64,000 nt of DNA from NCBI RefSeq assembly GCF_014648435.1, contig NZ_BMRC01000021.1:1-64000 (forward strand). The letters run 5' to 3'. The notes beneath the pieces were generated by a model. The model searched no databases, was not told the DNA's origin, and saw only the letters and a list, made by a program, of their open reading frames with translations. The position numbers were made by a program, and so were the translations under genes. This document shows, in pieces, positions 26,547 to 34,924 of this stretch (the first letter of the stretch is position 1; every line of letters begins with the position of its first letter). Source of the DNA: Nonomuraea spiralis (GTDB lineage: Bacteria > Actinomycetota > Actinomycetes > Streptosporangiales > Streptosporangiaceae).

Positions 26547-29075
26547 ATGACCCGATGCCGGGCCGCGCTGCTGGCCCTCCTCACCATGGTCGCCCTGTCC
26601 CCCGCCGCGTTCGCCCGCGCCGCCGACGAGGGACCCGAGCAGATCGTGAACGGCACCTTCGACGCCGGAACCGCCCCCTGGTGGAGCACCGGCAACACCG
26701 CGCTGACCGTCGAGGGCGGCAGGCTGTGCGCCGACATCCCCGGCGGCACCGCCAACCCCTGGGACGTCATCATCGGCCAGGACGGCGTCCCGCTGGTCGC
26801 CGGCGACACCTACGCGTACCGGTTCGCCGCCTCCGCCACCCCCGCCAGGGTCGGCAAGGCCCTGATCCAGCTCCCCGTGGACCCGTGGACGCAGTACCTG
26901 TCGGCCTCCCCGGAACTCAGCGTCTCGGGGAACGACTACTCCTACACCTTCACCGCCCCGGTCTCGCTGCCGAACGCCCAGGTCGCGTTCCAGCTGGGCG
27001 GCAGCGCCGAGCCCTGGAGGTTCTGCATGGACGACGTGTCGCTCAAGGGCGGCGCCGAACCCGAGGTCTATGAGCCGGACACGGGCCCGCGCGTCCGCGT
27101 GAACATGGTCGGCTACCTCCCCTCGGGCCCGAAGAAGGCCACCCTGGTCACCGAGGCCACCACGCCGCTGGACTGGGAACTGCGGAACGCGGCCGGGGAG
27201 ACGGCCGCGACCGGGCGTACCAGCCCCAAGGGCACGGACGTCAGCTCCGGCCAGAACGTGCACACGATCGACTTCGGCGCGTACGCCAAGCCCGGCACGG
27301 GCTACACCCTGACCGCCGACGGCGAGACGAGCCGGCCGTTCGAGATCGGCGCGGGCGTCTACGACTCCCTCCCCACCGACGCGCTGAAGTTCTACTACAC
27401 CCAGCGCAGCGGCATCGAGATCCTCGACAGCCTGCGTCCCGGCTACGGAAGGCCCGCCGGCCACGCGGGCACCGCCCCGAACCAGGGCGACACGGACGTG
27501 CCGTGCCAACCGGGCGTCTGCGACTACACGCTGAACGTCAAGGGCGGCTGGTACGACGCCGGCGACCACGGCAAGTACGTGGTCAACGGCGGCATCTCGG
27601 TCCACCAGCTCATGGCGGCCTACGAGCGCGACCGGGCCGCCTTCACCGACGGGCAGCTCAGCATCCCCGAGAGCGGCAACGGCGTGCCCGACGTGCTGGA
27701 CGAGGCCCGCTGGGAGCAGGAGTTCATCCTGAGCATGCAGGTGCCGGACGGCAGGCCGTACGCGGGGATGGCGCATCACAAGGTGCACGACCAGAACTGG
27801 ACCGGCCTGCCGCTGCTGCCGCACCTCGACCCGCAGAAGCGCGAGCTGCACGCGCCGTCCACGGCCGCCACGCTCAACCTGGCGGCGACGGCGGCGCAGG
27901 CGGCCCGGCTGTTCGCGCCCCACGACGCGGCGTTCGCGGCCAGGAACCTCAAGGCGGCGCGCAAGGCGTGGGCGGCGGCGAAGGCCAACCCCGAAAGGTA
28001 TGCCGACCCGGCCGACGGCGTGGGCGGCGGCGCCTACGACGACGCCGACGTGAGCGACGAGTTCTACTGGGCGGCGGCCGAGCTGTACCTCACCACGGGT
28101 GAGAAGGAGTTCAGGGACTTCGTGCTGGCCTCGCCGCACCACACCGGCGACGTCTGGCGCGAGCGCGGGTTCGACTGGGGCAACACCGCCCAGCTCGGCC
28201 GCCTCGACCTGGCCACCGTGCCCAACGCGCTGCCGGGCCGGGACGAGGTGCGCCGGTCCGTGGTCGCGGGGGCGGAGAAGTACCTGGCGATCCAGCGGGC
28301 GCACCCGTACGGGCTGCCGTACGCGCCGGCGGACTTCGACTGGGGCTCCAACAACCTGATACTCAACAACCTGGTCGTCCTTGCCGCCGCGTACGACCTG
28401 ACCGGCCAGGAGAAGTACCGGGCCGCCGTGCGGGAGGGCATGGACTACCTGCTCGGCCGCAACGCGCTCAACCGCTCGTACGTCACCGGCTACGGGGAGG
28501 TCTCCGCCCAGAACCAGCACAGCCGCTGGTACGCCTACCAGCTCGACCACTCGCTGCCCCACCCGCCGCGCGGCTCGCTGGCCGGCGGCCCCAACTCCGC
28601 GATCCAGGACCCGGTCGCCCAGCGGCTGCTGCGCGGCTGCAAGCCGCAGTTCTGCTACATCGACGACATCGAGTCCTGGTCCACCAACGAGCTGACCATC
28701 AACTGGAACTCGCCGCTGGCGTGGGTGTCGGCGTTCCTGGCAGACAAGGGCGAGCAGTCGGCCTGCCGGGTCCGCTACTCGGCGCACGGCTCGTGGCCCG
28801 GCGGGTTCACCAGCCAGATCGTGATCGAGAACACCGGCAGGGAGAGCGTGGACGGCTGGACCCTGAGCTGGTCGTTCCCCGGCGGCCAGCGGATCAGGCA
28901 GGGCTGGGAGGCGGAGTTCGCCCAGTCCGGCGCGGTGGTGACGGCCACGAGCCTCGGCCACAACGACCGGATCAGGCCCGGCGGGTCCGTGACGTTCGGC
29001 TTCGTCGGCACGCACACCTCGGGGCCGAACCCCGCCCCCGAGACCTTCCGCCTCAACGGCGACCGCTGCCGGTGA
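26547..29075 (+). CDS. Secreted GH9 cellulase with CBM4_9, Ig-like and CBM2 modules
   Basis: An 842-residue extracellular enzyme for cellulose hydrolysis. Order: signal peptide (1-30), a CBM4_9-like jelly roll (IVNGTFDAGTAPWWSTGN onward, to about 165), an Ig-like CelD_N module (VRVNMVGYLPSGPKKATLV), the GH9 (alpha/alpha)6 barrel with WYDAGDHGKY (catalytic base Asp), HSLPHPPRGS and the acid Glu in SWSTNELTINWNSPLAW, and a C-terminal CBM2 (CRVRYSAHGSWPGGFTSQIVIENTG) that binds crystalline cellulose. ATG 26547 was chosen because it opens the signal peptide. It is controlled by the CelR-type palindrome 18 bases upstream. Confidence 0.95.
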   Translation: MTRCRAALLALLTMVALSPAAFARAADEGPEQIVNGTFDAGTAPWWSTGNTALTVEGGRLCADIPGGTANPWDVIIGQDGVPLVAGDTYAYRFAASATPARVGKALIQLPVDPWTQYLSASPELSVSGNDYSYTFTAPVSLPNAQVAFQLGGSAEPWRFCMDDVSLKGGAEPEVYEPDTGPRVRVNMVGYLPSGPKKATLVTEATTPLDWELRNAAGETAATGRTSPKGTDVSSGQNVHTIDFGAYAKPGTGYTLTADGETSRPFEIGAGVYDSLPTDALKFYYTQRSGIEILDSLRPGYGRPAGHAGTAPNQGDTDVPCQPGVCDYTLNVKGGWYDAGDHGKYVVNGGISVHQLMAAYERDRAAFTDGQLSIPESGNGVPDVLDEARWEQEFILSMQVPDGRPYAGMAHHKVHDQNWTGLPLLPHLDPQKRELHAPSTAATLNLAATAAQAARLFAPHDAAFAARNLKAARKAWAAAKANPERYADPADGVGGGAYDDADVSDEFYWAAAELYLTTGEKEFRDFVLASPHHTGDVWRERGFDWGNTAQLGRLDLATVPNALPGRDEVRRSVVAGAEKYLAIQRAHPYGLPYAPADFDWGSNNLILNNLVVLAAAYDLTGQEKYRAAVREGMDYLLGRNALNRSYVTGYGEVSAQNQHSRWYAYQLDHSLPHPPRGSLAGGPNSAIQDPVAQRLLRGCKPQFCYIDDIESWSTNELTINWNSPLAWVSAFLADKGEQSACRVRYSAHGSWPGGFTSQIVIENTGRESVDGWTLSWSFPGGQRIRQGWEAEFAQSGAVVTATSLGHNDRIRPGGSVTFGFVGTHTSGPNPAPETFRLNGDRCR

Positions 29076-29149
29076 CGCGCGGCGCGGGCGGCCCGCACGT
29101 CCGGTGAGACGCGACGCGGGCGGTCCTTCCGGTCCGGTGGCCGTCCGCG

Positions 29150-29179
29150 TTGCCCACACTTCGTTGAACGGAATAATGT
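29150..29179 (+). promoter_or_regulatory. padR promoter with embedded operator
   Basis: -35 TTGCCC at 29150 and -10 TAATGT at 29174 are 18 bases apart, and the imperfect palindrome TTCGTTGAACGGA (29160-29172) fills the spacer. The -10 lies 7 bases before the ATG at 29187, so the message should start at or next to the ATG (leaderless). The arrangement is repeated in front of the efflux operon at 30406. Confidence 0.75.
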
Positions 29180-29186
29180 CTCCCCC

Positions 29187-29510
29187 ATGCCCAGGGGAAC
29201 CTCAGAAGTCAGCGAGCCGATGTACTTCGTGCTCGCCGCGCTGCGTGCCGGCCCGCTGCACGGCCACGCGATCAGCAAGTCGGTCAAGGAGCTGTCCGGC
29301 GGCCGGGTCCAGCCCTCCGTCGGCACGCTCTACGGCATCCTGGAACGCCTGAACGAGCGCGGCGTCATCACCGTCGACCGCGAGGAGACGGTCAACGGGC
29401 GCAACCGGCGCTACTTCCGCATCACCGACGAGGGCCAGGCGCTGGTGGAGGCCGAGGCCAGACGTATGCAGGCGGCCGCCTCGCTCGTCCTGCGGCCGTC
29501 GGCCGGATGA
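29187..29510 (+). CDS. PadR family transcriptional repressor
   Basis: A 107-residue winged-helix repressor with the PadR core: YFVLAALRAGPLHGHAISKSV, VQPSVGTLYGILERLNERGVI and a wing TVNGRNRRYFRITDEG. PadR proteins sense drugs or phenolics and usually repress neighbouring efflux genes. The promoter is leaderless and carries a candidate operator shared with the lipoprotein/efflux operon. The stop codon overlaps the start of the next gene by 4 bases (ATGA), so the membrane protein is translationally coupled. Confidence 0.93.
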   Translation: MPRGTSEVSEPMYFVLAALRAGPLHGHAISKSVKELSGGRVQPSVGTLYGILERLNERGVITVDREETVNGRNRRYFRITDEGQALVEAEARRMQAAASLVLRPSAG

Positions 29511-30409
29511 CGGCCCTCGGGTCGGCGCCGGCCGCGACCCCGCTCGAACGGCGCTACCGCAAGCTCATGCTCGCCTACCCCAGGCCCTACCGCGCGGCCC
29601 ACGGCGACGAGCTGCTCGACGTGCTCCTCGAATCGGCCGCCCCGGGACGCCGGATCCCGGTGCCGCGCGAGGCGTGGGGGCTGCTCACGGGCGGCGTGCG
29701 CAGCCGGATCGTCCACCTGGCGAGCGGCAGCCCCTGGCGGGACGGCGTGCACCTCGCCGTCACCGCCGTCGCGGCGGCGAACCTGGCCGCGCTGCTGCCC
29801 TACGCCGGCACGCTGCCGTTGTGGACGCTGCTGTCGGCGCTCACGCTGCTGGCGACCGTACGGGGATGGCTGCGTACGGCGGCCGTGCTGACGCTCCTCA
29901 CCGGGGTCAAGGCGGTGGCGCTGGCCGGCGGGTGGCAGCCGTTCGACGCGACCCTGTTGCCGGTCTATCCGACGTTCCTGCAGGACCGGCCGCTGTTCAT
30001 GGACAGCGACCCCTACCTGGTCGCGGGCGGTTACGCGGTGGCGCTGGCCGGGCTGCTCGTGCTGCGGCGGGCGCCGCGCAGGAGGTCGTGGTGGTGGTGG
30101 GCGGCGGTCGTGGCGGCGGCGTGGGCGGGTCCCGAGTGGATGGAGGGCGGCGGCACGTTCCCGATCAGCCTGAGCAGGATGGCCGTGGAGGTGCTGGCGT
30201 TGGGGCTGGCGGCGGGGAGCGCCTACCTGGCCCGCGACCATCGCTGGACGCTCGCGGCGGGGATCTACATGACGATGGCGTCCGGCGGGCTGGCGCTGCA
30301 CTCCGATGTGCTGACCAGGCAACACCTGGCCTACTGGGGGGTGCTCGTGCTGTTGCTCGTGGGGGCCGCGTTCGCACCCTTCCGCCAGCGGCGGCACTGC
30401 CTGGATTGA
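29507..30409 (+). CDS. Membrane protein coupled to PadR
   Basis: A 300-residue protein with a cytosolic N-terminal segment RRYRKLMLAYPRPYRAAHGDELLDVLLES and then about eight hydrophobic helices. The N-terminal YRKLMLAYP...HGDEML-type motif recurs in actinobacterial membrane proteins encoded directly after PadR, HTH or sigma genes and is typical of this pairing. A one-component sensor or anti-repressor role is an inference. It ends just 6 bases before the -35 region of the efflux operon. Confidence 0.75.
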   Translation: MTALGSAPAATPLERRYRKLMLAYPRPYRAAHGDELLDVLLESAAPGRRIPVPREAWGLLTGGVRSRIVHLASGSPWRDGVHLAVTAVAAANLAALLPYAGTLPLWTLLSALTLLATVRGWLRTAAVLTLLTGVKAVALAGGWQPFDATLLPVYPTFLQDRPLFMDSDPYLVAGGYAVALAGLLVLRRAPRRRSWWWWAAVVAAAWAGPEWMEGGGTFPISLSRMAVEVLALGLAAGSAYLARDHRWTLAAGIYMTMASGGLALHSDVLTRQHLAYWGVLVLLLVGAAFAPFRQRRHCLD

Positions 30410-30435
30410 CCATGCTTCGTTAAACGGAGTATGGT
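30406..30435 (+). promoter_or_regulatory. Promoter and PadR-type operator of the efflux operon
   Basis: -35 TTGACC at 30406, -10 TATGGT at 30430, spacer 18, with TTCGTTAAACGGA (30416-30428) inside the spacer. It differs from the padR copy (29160) at one base of the 13. The ATG at 30444 starts 8 bases after the -10, so this transcript also appears leaderless. Confidence 0.75.
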
Positions 30436-30443
30436 CTGCCGCC

Positions 30444-31328
30444 ATGATGAGGAAGACACTGCCCGTCGCGCTGCTCGCGCTCGCCGTCCTCTGCGGCTGC
30501 GGGGGCGCCACCGAGAGCGCCGCGCCCTCGGCCGGCTCGACCGCCGAGGGCAAGGAGGTTCAGCTCGAGGCGGCCAAGGCGGACTGCATGAAGCAGAAGG
30601 GCTTCAAGTACGTCGCGTACGTGACGCCGCACAAGCCGGGCACCGAGGACGACAAGAGCCGCATGCGCGGCAATTACCCGGCGATGAAGAAATATCGCGA
30701 AAAATACGGCTTCGGGGTCTTCGCCCAGCACGTCTATCCCAAGGAGATGGGAAGCACGACCAGCCTCGACAACGAGCCCAACCCCAATATGAAGATCCAG
30801 TCCGCGCTCTCCAAGGCGCAGATGCAGGCGTACCGGAAGGCGCTGGACGCCTGCCAGGTCTCGGCGGCCAACAAGGTCCTCGGCCTGAAGCTGAAGTCGG
30901 CGGAAGACTTCTACGACGCGCAGTTCAAGGCCTCCGTCCGGGCCCGCAAGGGCAAGCTGAACACCGACCCCGAGCTGGTCGAGCTGGCCACGGCCATGGC
31001 CACCTGCCTGAAGGGCAAGGGCTACGCCGTCGGCGACACCGCGCCGGTCGCCATGGCCGAGCTGGGGCAGAAGACGTGGCTCGGCAACGAGGACAAGCTG
31101 GGCCGCGAGCAGATGGACGATGTGCCCGACGTGGCTCCCCCCGCCACGGACGACAAGATGCCGATGTACTATGCGCCGACGCTCACTCCCGAGCAGGCCA
31201 AGCCATATCTGGCCAAGGAGATCAGGGCGGCGCTCGACGACCTGGAGTGCGGCAAGGACTTCTACCCGGCCTTCCTGCCGAAGGAGCAGGCGGTCCAGGG
31301 GCAGGTCAGCGCCCAGTTCGGCATGTGA
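30444..31328 (+). CDS. Lipoprotein, first gene of efflux operon
   Basis: A 294-residue lipoprotein: signal MMRKTLPVALLALAVL with lipobox L-C-G-C (Cys 20) and then a Ser/Ala/Thr-rich linker. The mature region is rich in Lys, Asp and Ala with conserved-looking Cys (DCMKQKGFKYVAY, LDACQ, ATCLKGKGY, LECGKDFY), a pattern of repeated CxxxKG motifs seen in actinobacterial lipoproteins associated with ABC export. It is followed closely by the membrane fusion gene. Possible role: substrate or partner binding on the outer face of the membrane. Confidence 0.8.
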   Translation: MMRKTLPVALLALAVLCGCGGATESAAPSAGSTAEGKEVQLEAAKADCMKQKGFKYVAYVTPHKPGTEDDKSRMRGNYPAMKKYREKYGFGVFAQHVYPKEMGSTTSLDNEPNPNMKIQSALSKAQMQAYRKALDACQVSAANKVLGLKLKSAEDFYDAQFKASVRARKGKLNTDPELVELATAMATCLKGKGYAVGDTAPVAMAELGQKTWLGNEDKLGREQMDDVPDVAPPATDDKMPMYYAPTLTPEQAKPYLAKEIRAALDDLECGKDFYPAFLPKEQAVQGQVSAQFGM

Positions 31329-31335
31329 CCACCTC

Positions 31336-33045
31336 ATGAAGTCACCGCGCAAGCTCCTCGCCGGCATCGTCGCCGGAGTGGTGATCATCGCGGGCGCCGG
31401 CTGGGCCGTGGGCTCCCGGCTGCGCTCCCCCGCCGACGAGGCGGCGCGCCGCGCCGCGCCGCGGGCCTCGCTCGTCACCGCCGCCGTCGAGCGCCGCAAA
31501 CTCGTCAGCACCGTCGTGGTCAGCGGCACGCTGGAGTACGGCTCGCCCCTGCCGGTCAGCCTGGCCGGGGCGGTCGGCGGCACGGCCGAGCAGCAGCGGG
31601 CCACCCGGGCGCCGCGCCAGGGCCGGCTCACGGAGGGCGCGGTCTTCCTGGAGGTAAACGGCCGCCCGGTGTTCGCGCTGCGCGGGTCCGTGCCGATGCA
31701 CCGCACGATCGCCCCCGGCGGCAAGGGGGACGACGTCAAGCAGCTCCAGCGGGCGCTGCGCAGGCTGGGGTACGGCGGTCCCGTCTCCGGCGTGTTCGAC
31801 CAGGCCACGATCGCCGCCGTCACCCGCATGTACACGAAGAAGGGGTACGAGGTGCAGCAGCCGACGCTGACCGACCGGCAGGCGTACGACACGCTGCGCA
31901 AGGCCGTACAGACTGCCCAGGAGACCCTCGCCGCCGAGAAGAAGGCGCTGGACCAGGGGCGCGACGTGCTGCCGCTCAAGATGAGGCTGGCCAACGCCAA
32001 GGCGGACCTGAAGACGGCGGAGCGCGCCCTCCAGGAGGCCGAGGCCCGGGTGGTGACGCCGGAGGACGAGACCAGGATGGCGACGACGGAGGCGGCCGTG
32101 CGCGCGGCGCAGGAGAAGCTGGCTGAGGCCGAGCAGGCGCTGGCCGAGGCCAGGAAACAGCCCACGCCGGCGGCCACCGCCACCCCGCAGCCCACGGCCT
32201 CGACCGACACGAGCCTGCTGGAGCTGCGGGTCCGGAACGCCCAGGCCGATCTGGCGGCGGCTCTGGAGGCGCGCGAGCGGGTCGCGGACGAGGCGCGGCA
32301 GGCCAGGGAGAAGAGCCTGGTGGAGCTGCGCAAGGCCGTACGGACCGCGAAGGAGGCCAAGGCCACCGCCGAGCAGGCGCTGCGCCAGGCCAGGCAGCTC
32401 TCCCCGACCAAGCTCAAGGTGACCAACGCCGGTAAGGACGTGGCGGCGGCCAAGGGGATGCTGGCGGAGTTCGTGCGTACGTACGGGACCTCCATCCCGC
32501 CCGGCGAGGTGGTGTTCCTGCCGAAGCTGCCCGCCCGGGTGCGCAAGGTCTCGGTCAAGCAGGGGCAGCAGGTCGAGAAGGAGGTCGCCACGGTGACCAG
32601 CTCGGCGCTCACGGTGACGGGGTCGGTGGAGGCGACGGAGGCCGAGCTGCTGCGCACGGGCATGGAGGCGGCCATCGAGCTCGACACGGGCAAGACGTAC
32701 GAAGCGCGCCTCACCGCGGTCGGCGACCAGGCCAAGGTGCCCGGCGCCGAGGAGGCCAAGGACGGGTCGGAGCCCGTCCTGATCACGCCCGCCTCGATGA
32801 AGGGGCTCAAGCCGGGGACCGCCGTCACGGCGCGGGTGACGGTGGGGGAGACCAAGGAGCCGGTGCTGGTCGTGCCGGTGGCGGCCGTGATCACGGGGGC
32901 CGACGGGAGGGCCCGGGTGCGGGTCGAGTACGCCACGGACCAGACCAGGGACGTCGAGGTGCGTACGGGCCTGACCGCCGACGGGAACGTCCAGGTCGCC
33001 GGGGCGCTCAAGGAGGGCGACCGGGTGGTGGTCAGCGGTGCCTGA
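31336..33045 (+). CDS. Membrane fusion (adaptor) protein with peptidoglycan-binding domain
   Basis: A 569-residue adaptor of the MacA/HlyD type. Residues 6-28 are a membrane anchor, followed by a lipoyl/barrel portion, a PG_binding_1 domain near residue 130-160 (DDVKQLQRALRRLGYGGPVSGVFDQATIAAV), and a long alternate-charge Ala/Glu/Lys-rich coiled coil at roughly 190-380 containing a Thr/Pro/Ala linker. The C-terminal barrel resumes at KLPARVRKVSVKQGQQVEKE. In Gram-positives these link the ABC permease to the cell wall. The ATG at 31336 lies 7 bases after the lipoprotein stop. Its stop overlaps the ATPase start by 8 bases. Confidence 0.88.
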   Translation: MKSPRKLLAGIVAGVVIIAGAGWAVGSRLRSPADEAARRAAPRASLVTAAVERRKLVSTVVVSGTLEYGSPLPVSLAGAVGGTAEQQRATRAPRQGRLTEGAVFLEVNGRPVFALRGSVPMHRTIAPGGKGDDVKQLQRALRRLGYGGPVSGVFDQATIAAVTRMYTKKGYEVQQPTLTDRQAYDTLRKAVQTAQETLAAEKKALDQGRDVLPLKMRLANAKADLKTAERALQEAEARVVTPEDETRMATTEAAVRAAQEKLAEAEQALAEARKQPTPAATATPQPTASTDTSLLELRVRNAQADLAAALEARERVADEARQAREKSLVELRKAVRTAKEAKATAEQALRQARQLSPTKLKVTNAGKDVAAAKGMLAEFVRTYGTSIPPGEVVFLPKLPARVRKVSVKQGQQVEKEVATVTSSALTVTGSVEATEAELLRTGMEAAIELDTGKTYEARLTAVGDQAKVPGAEEAKDGSEPVLITPASMKGLKPGTAVTARVTVGETKEPVLVVPVAAVITGADGRARVRVEYATDQTRDVEVRTGLTADGNVQVAGALKEGDRVVVSGA

Positions 33046-33715
33046 GCCGGTGATCTCGCTGGCGGAGGTCAGCAGGGAGTTCGCCGCCGAACCGCCGGTC
33101 CGGGCGCTCGACCGCGTCACGCTCCGGGTGGACAGGGGCGACTACCTGGCCATCGTCGGCCCGTCGGGCTCGGGCAAGTCGACCCTCCTGAACGTGCTCG
33201 GCCTGCTCGACCGCCCCAGCTCGGGCAGCTACCGCCTCGACGGCACGGAGACCACCACCCTGCGCGACGGGGCCAGGACCAGGTTGCGCGGCGACCGGAT
33301 CGGCTTCGTCTTCCAGTCCTTCCACCTGCTCTCCCACCGCAGCGTGGTCGAGAACGTCATGCTCGCCGAAACCTACGGCGGGCAGGCGCGTAAGGGCAGG
33401 CGGGAGCGGGCCCTGGCGGCGTTGGAACGAGTCGGCCTCGGCCACCGGACCGGGTTCGCGCCCGACCGGCTGTCCGGGGGCGAGCGCCAGCGTACGGCCA
33501 TCGCCAGGGCCCTCATGGGCGCGCCGTCCCTGCTGCTGTGCGACGAGCCCACGGGCAACCTCGACAGCCGCAACACCGAATCGGTGCTCGGCCTGTTCGA
33601 CGAGCTGCGGGGGCAGGGGATGACGCTCGTGGTCATCACCCACGAGCAGGAGGTCAGCAAGCGGGCCGGGCGCCGGGTGCGGATCACCGACGGCATCCTG
33701 GTGGAGGAGGAGTGA
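33038..33715 (+). CDS. ABC transporter ATP-binding protein, MacB/LolD type
   Basis: A 225-residue ATPase: Walker A GPSGSGKST near residue 42, Q-loop FVFQSFHLL, signature LSGGERQR and Walker B LLLCDEPTGNLDS with H-loop VVITHE. The short length, lack of a fused membrane domain and GNLDS are typical of the LolD/MacB class that powers drug or lipoprotein export with an FtsX-type permease. GTG start at 33038 lies inside the previous gene; TGA overlaps the ATG of the permease gene. Confidence 0.95.
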   Translation: MPEPVISLAEVSREFAAEPPVRALDRVTLRVDRGDYLAIVGPSGSGKSTLLNVLGLLDRPSSGSYRLDGTETTTLRDGARTRLRGDRIGFVFQSFHLLSHRSVVENVMLAETYGGQARKGRRERALAALERVGLGHRTGFAPDRLSGGERQRTAIARALMGAPSLLLCDEPTGNLDSRNTESVLGLFDELRGQGMTLVVITHEQEVSKRAGRRVRITDGILVEEE

Positions 33716-34893
33716 TGCACGTACGCGACCTGTTCGGCGAGGCCATGGCCGGCATGCTCGCCCGGCCGGTGCGCTCGGCGCTCACCACGCTCGGGACCGT
33801 GCTCGGCATCACCACGCTGGTCATCACGCTCGGCGTGGCCGCCACCGCGGGCAACCAGATCGTCGGCCGCTTCGACGCGCTGGTGGCCACGGCCATCACG
33901 GTGGAGGTGCCGGAGTCGCCGAACACGCCGCTCGTGGAGTGGGACTCGATCGACCGGCTGACCAGGCTGCGCGGCGTCGAGTCCGCCGCCGCGCTGGCCG
34001 AGTCGGAGGACAGCGCGAACCTGTCCGTGCGCTCCAACGACATCGTGGACCCCACCAGGGTCACCGCGCAGTCGTTGACCGTGCTGGCGGCGACGACCGG
34101 GCTGCCCGAGGCGGCGCGCGGCAGGATGGTGCAGGGCAGGTTCTTCGACCGAGGGCACATCGAGCGGCGCGACCGGGTGGCGGTGATCGGCGACCAGGCG
34201 GCCAAGCTGCTCGGCGTCGGCCGCCTCGACCGGGCGCCGGCCATCTTCATCGGCAAGCACGCGTACACGGTCATCGGCATCCTGGGCAACCTGCGCCGCG
34301 AGCGGAACCTGAGCACCGCCGTGTTCGTGCCGCCCACGGTGGGCAGGCAGTTCGGGCTGCGGGACGTCACCAGGGTGCTGGTCAACACGAGTCTGGGCGC
34401 GGCGGACCTGGTGGCCCGGCAGGCGCCCACCGCGCTCAGCCCGGGGAACGGCGACATGCTGCAGGTGATGGCCCCGCCCAGCCCCACCAGGGCGCGCGAC
34501 CAGGCGCAGGACGACGTCAACGCGCTCTTCCTGATCCTCGGCCTGGTCTCGCTCGTGGTCGGCGCGGTCGGCATCGCGAACGTCACGCTCGTCACCGTGA
34601 TGGAACGCGTGCCGGAGATCGGCCTGCGCCGCTCGCTCGGGGCGGCCAGGCGGCACATCGCCGCCCAGTTCCTGCTGGAGTCGACGCTGGTCGGGCTGGC
34701 GGGAGGCGTGATCGGCACGAGCCTCGGGGTGGTCACCGTCGTCGCCGTCTCGGCCGCCCGGGAGTGGACGCCGCTGCTCGACGTGCAGCTCGCGCTGGCC
34801 GCACCGGTGGCCGGGGCGGTGGTGGGTCTGCTGGCCGGGCTCTACCCCGCGCTGCGGGCGGCGAAAATGCAGCCGGTGGACGCTCTGCGATAA
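33715..34893 (+). CDS. ABC transporter permease, MacB/FtsX family
   Basis: A 392-residue permease: one TM helix near residue 20 (ALTTLGTVLGITTLVITLG), a large extracytoplasmic MacB_PCD domain (about 40-255) and an FtsX domain with three TM helices (ALFLILGLVSLVVGAVGIANVTLV to the end). The E-I-G-L-R-R-S-L-G-A coupling segment follows that helix. Together with the ATPase and adaptor it forms a Gram-positive MacAB-type exporter; substrate is unknown. ATG at 33715 overlaps the ATPase stop. Confidence 0.93.
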   Translation: MHVRDLFGEAMAGMLARPVRSALTTLGTVLGITTLVITLGVAATAGNQIVGRFDALVATAITVEVPESPNTPLVEWDSIDRLTRLRGVESAAALAESEDSANLSVRSNDIVDPTRVTAQSLTVLAATTGLPEAARGRMVQGRFFDRGHIERRDRVAVIGDQAAKLLGVGRLDRAPAIFIGKHAYTVIGILGNLRRERNLSTAVFVPPTVGRQFGLRDVTRVLVNTSLGAADLVARQAPTALSPGNGDMLQVMAPPSPTRARDQAQDDVNALFLILGLVSLVVGAVGIANVTLVTVMERVPEIGLRRSLGAARRHIAAQFLLESTLVGLAGGVIGTSLGVVTVVAVSAAREWTPLLDVQLALAAPVAGAVVGLLAGLYPALRAAKMQPVDALR

Positions 34894-34924
34894 GGGTCCC
34901 GCCACTTTATGATGTGCCGGACAT

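Noticed and set aside
26439..29159. Minus-strand frame of about 900 codons across the GH9 gene
   Set aside because: No motif; the sense strand encodes a complete modular cellulase with signal peptide and operator.
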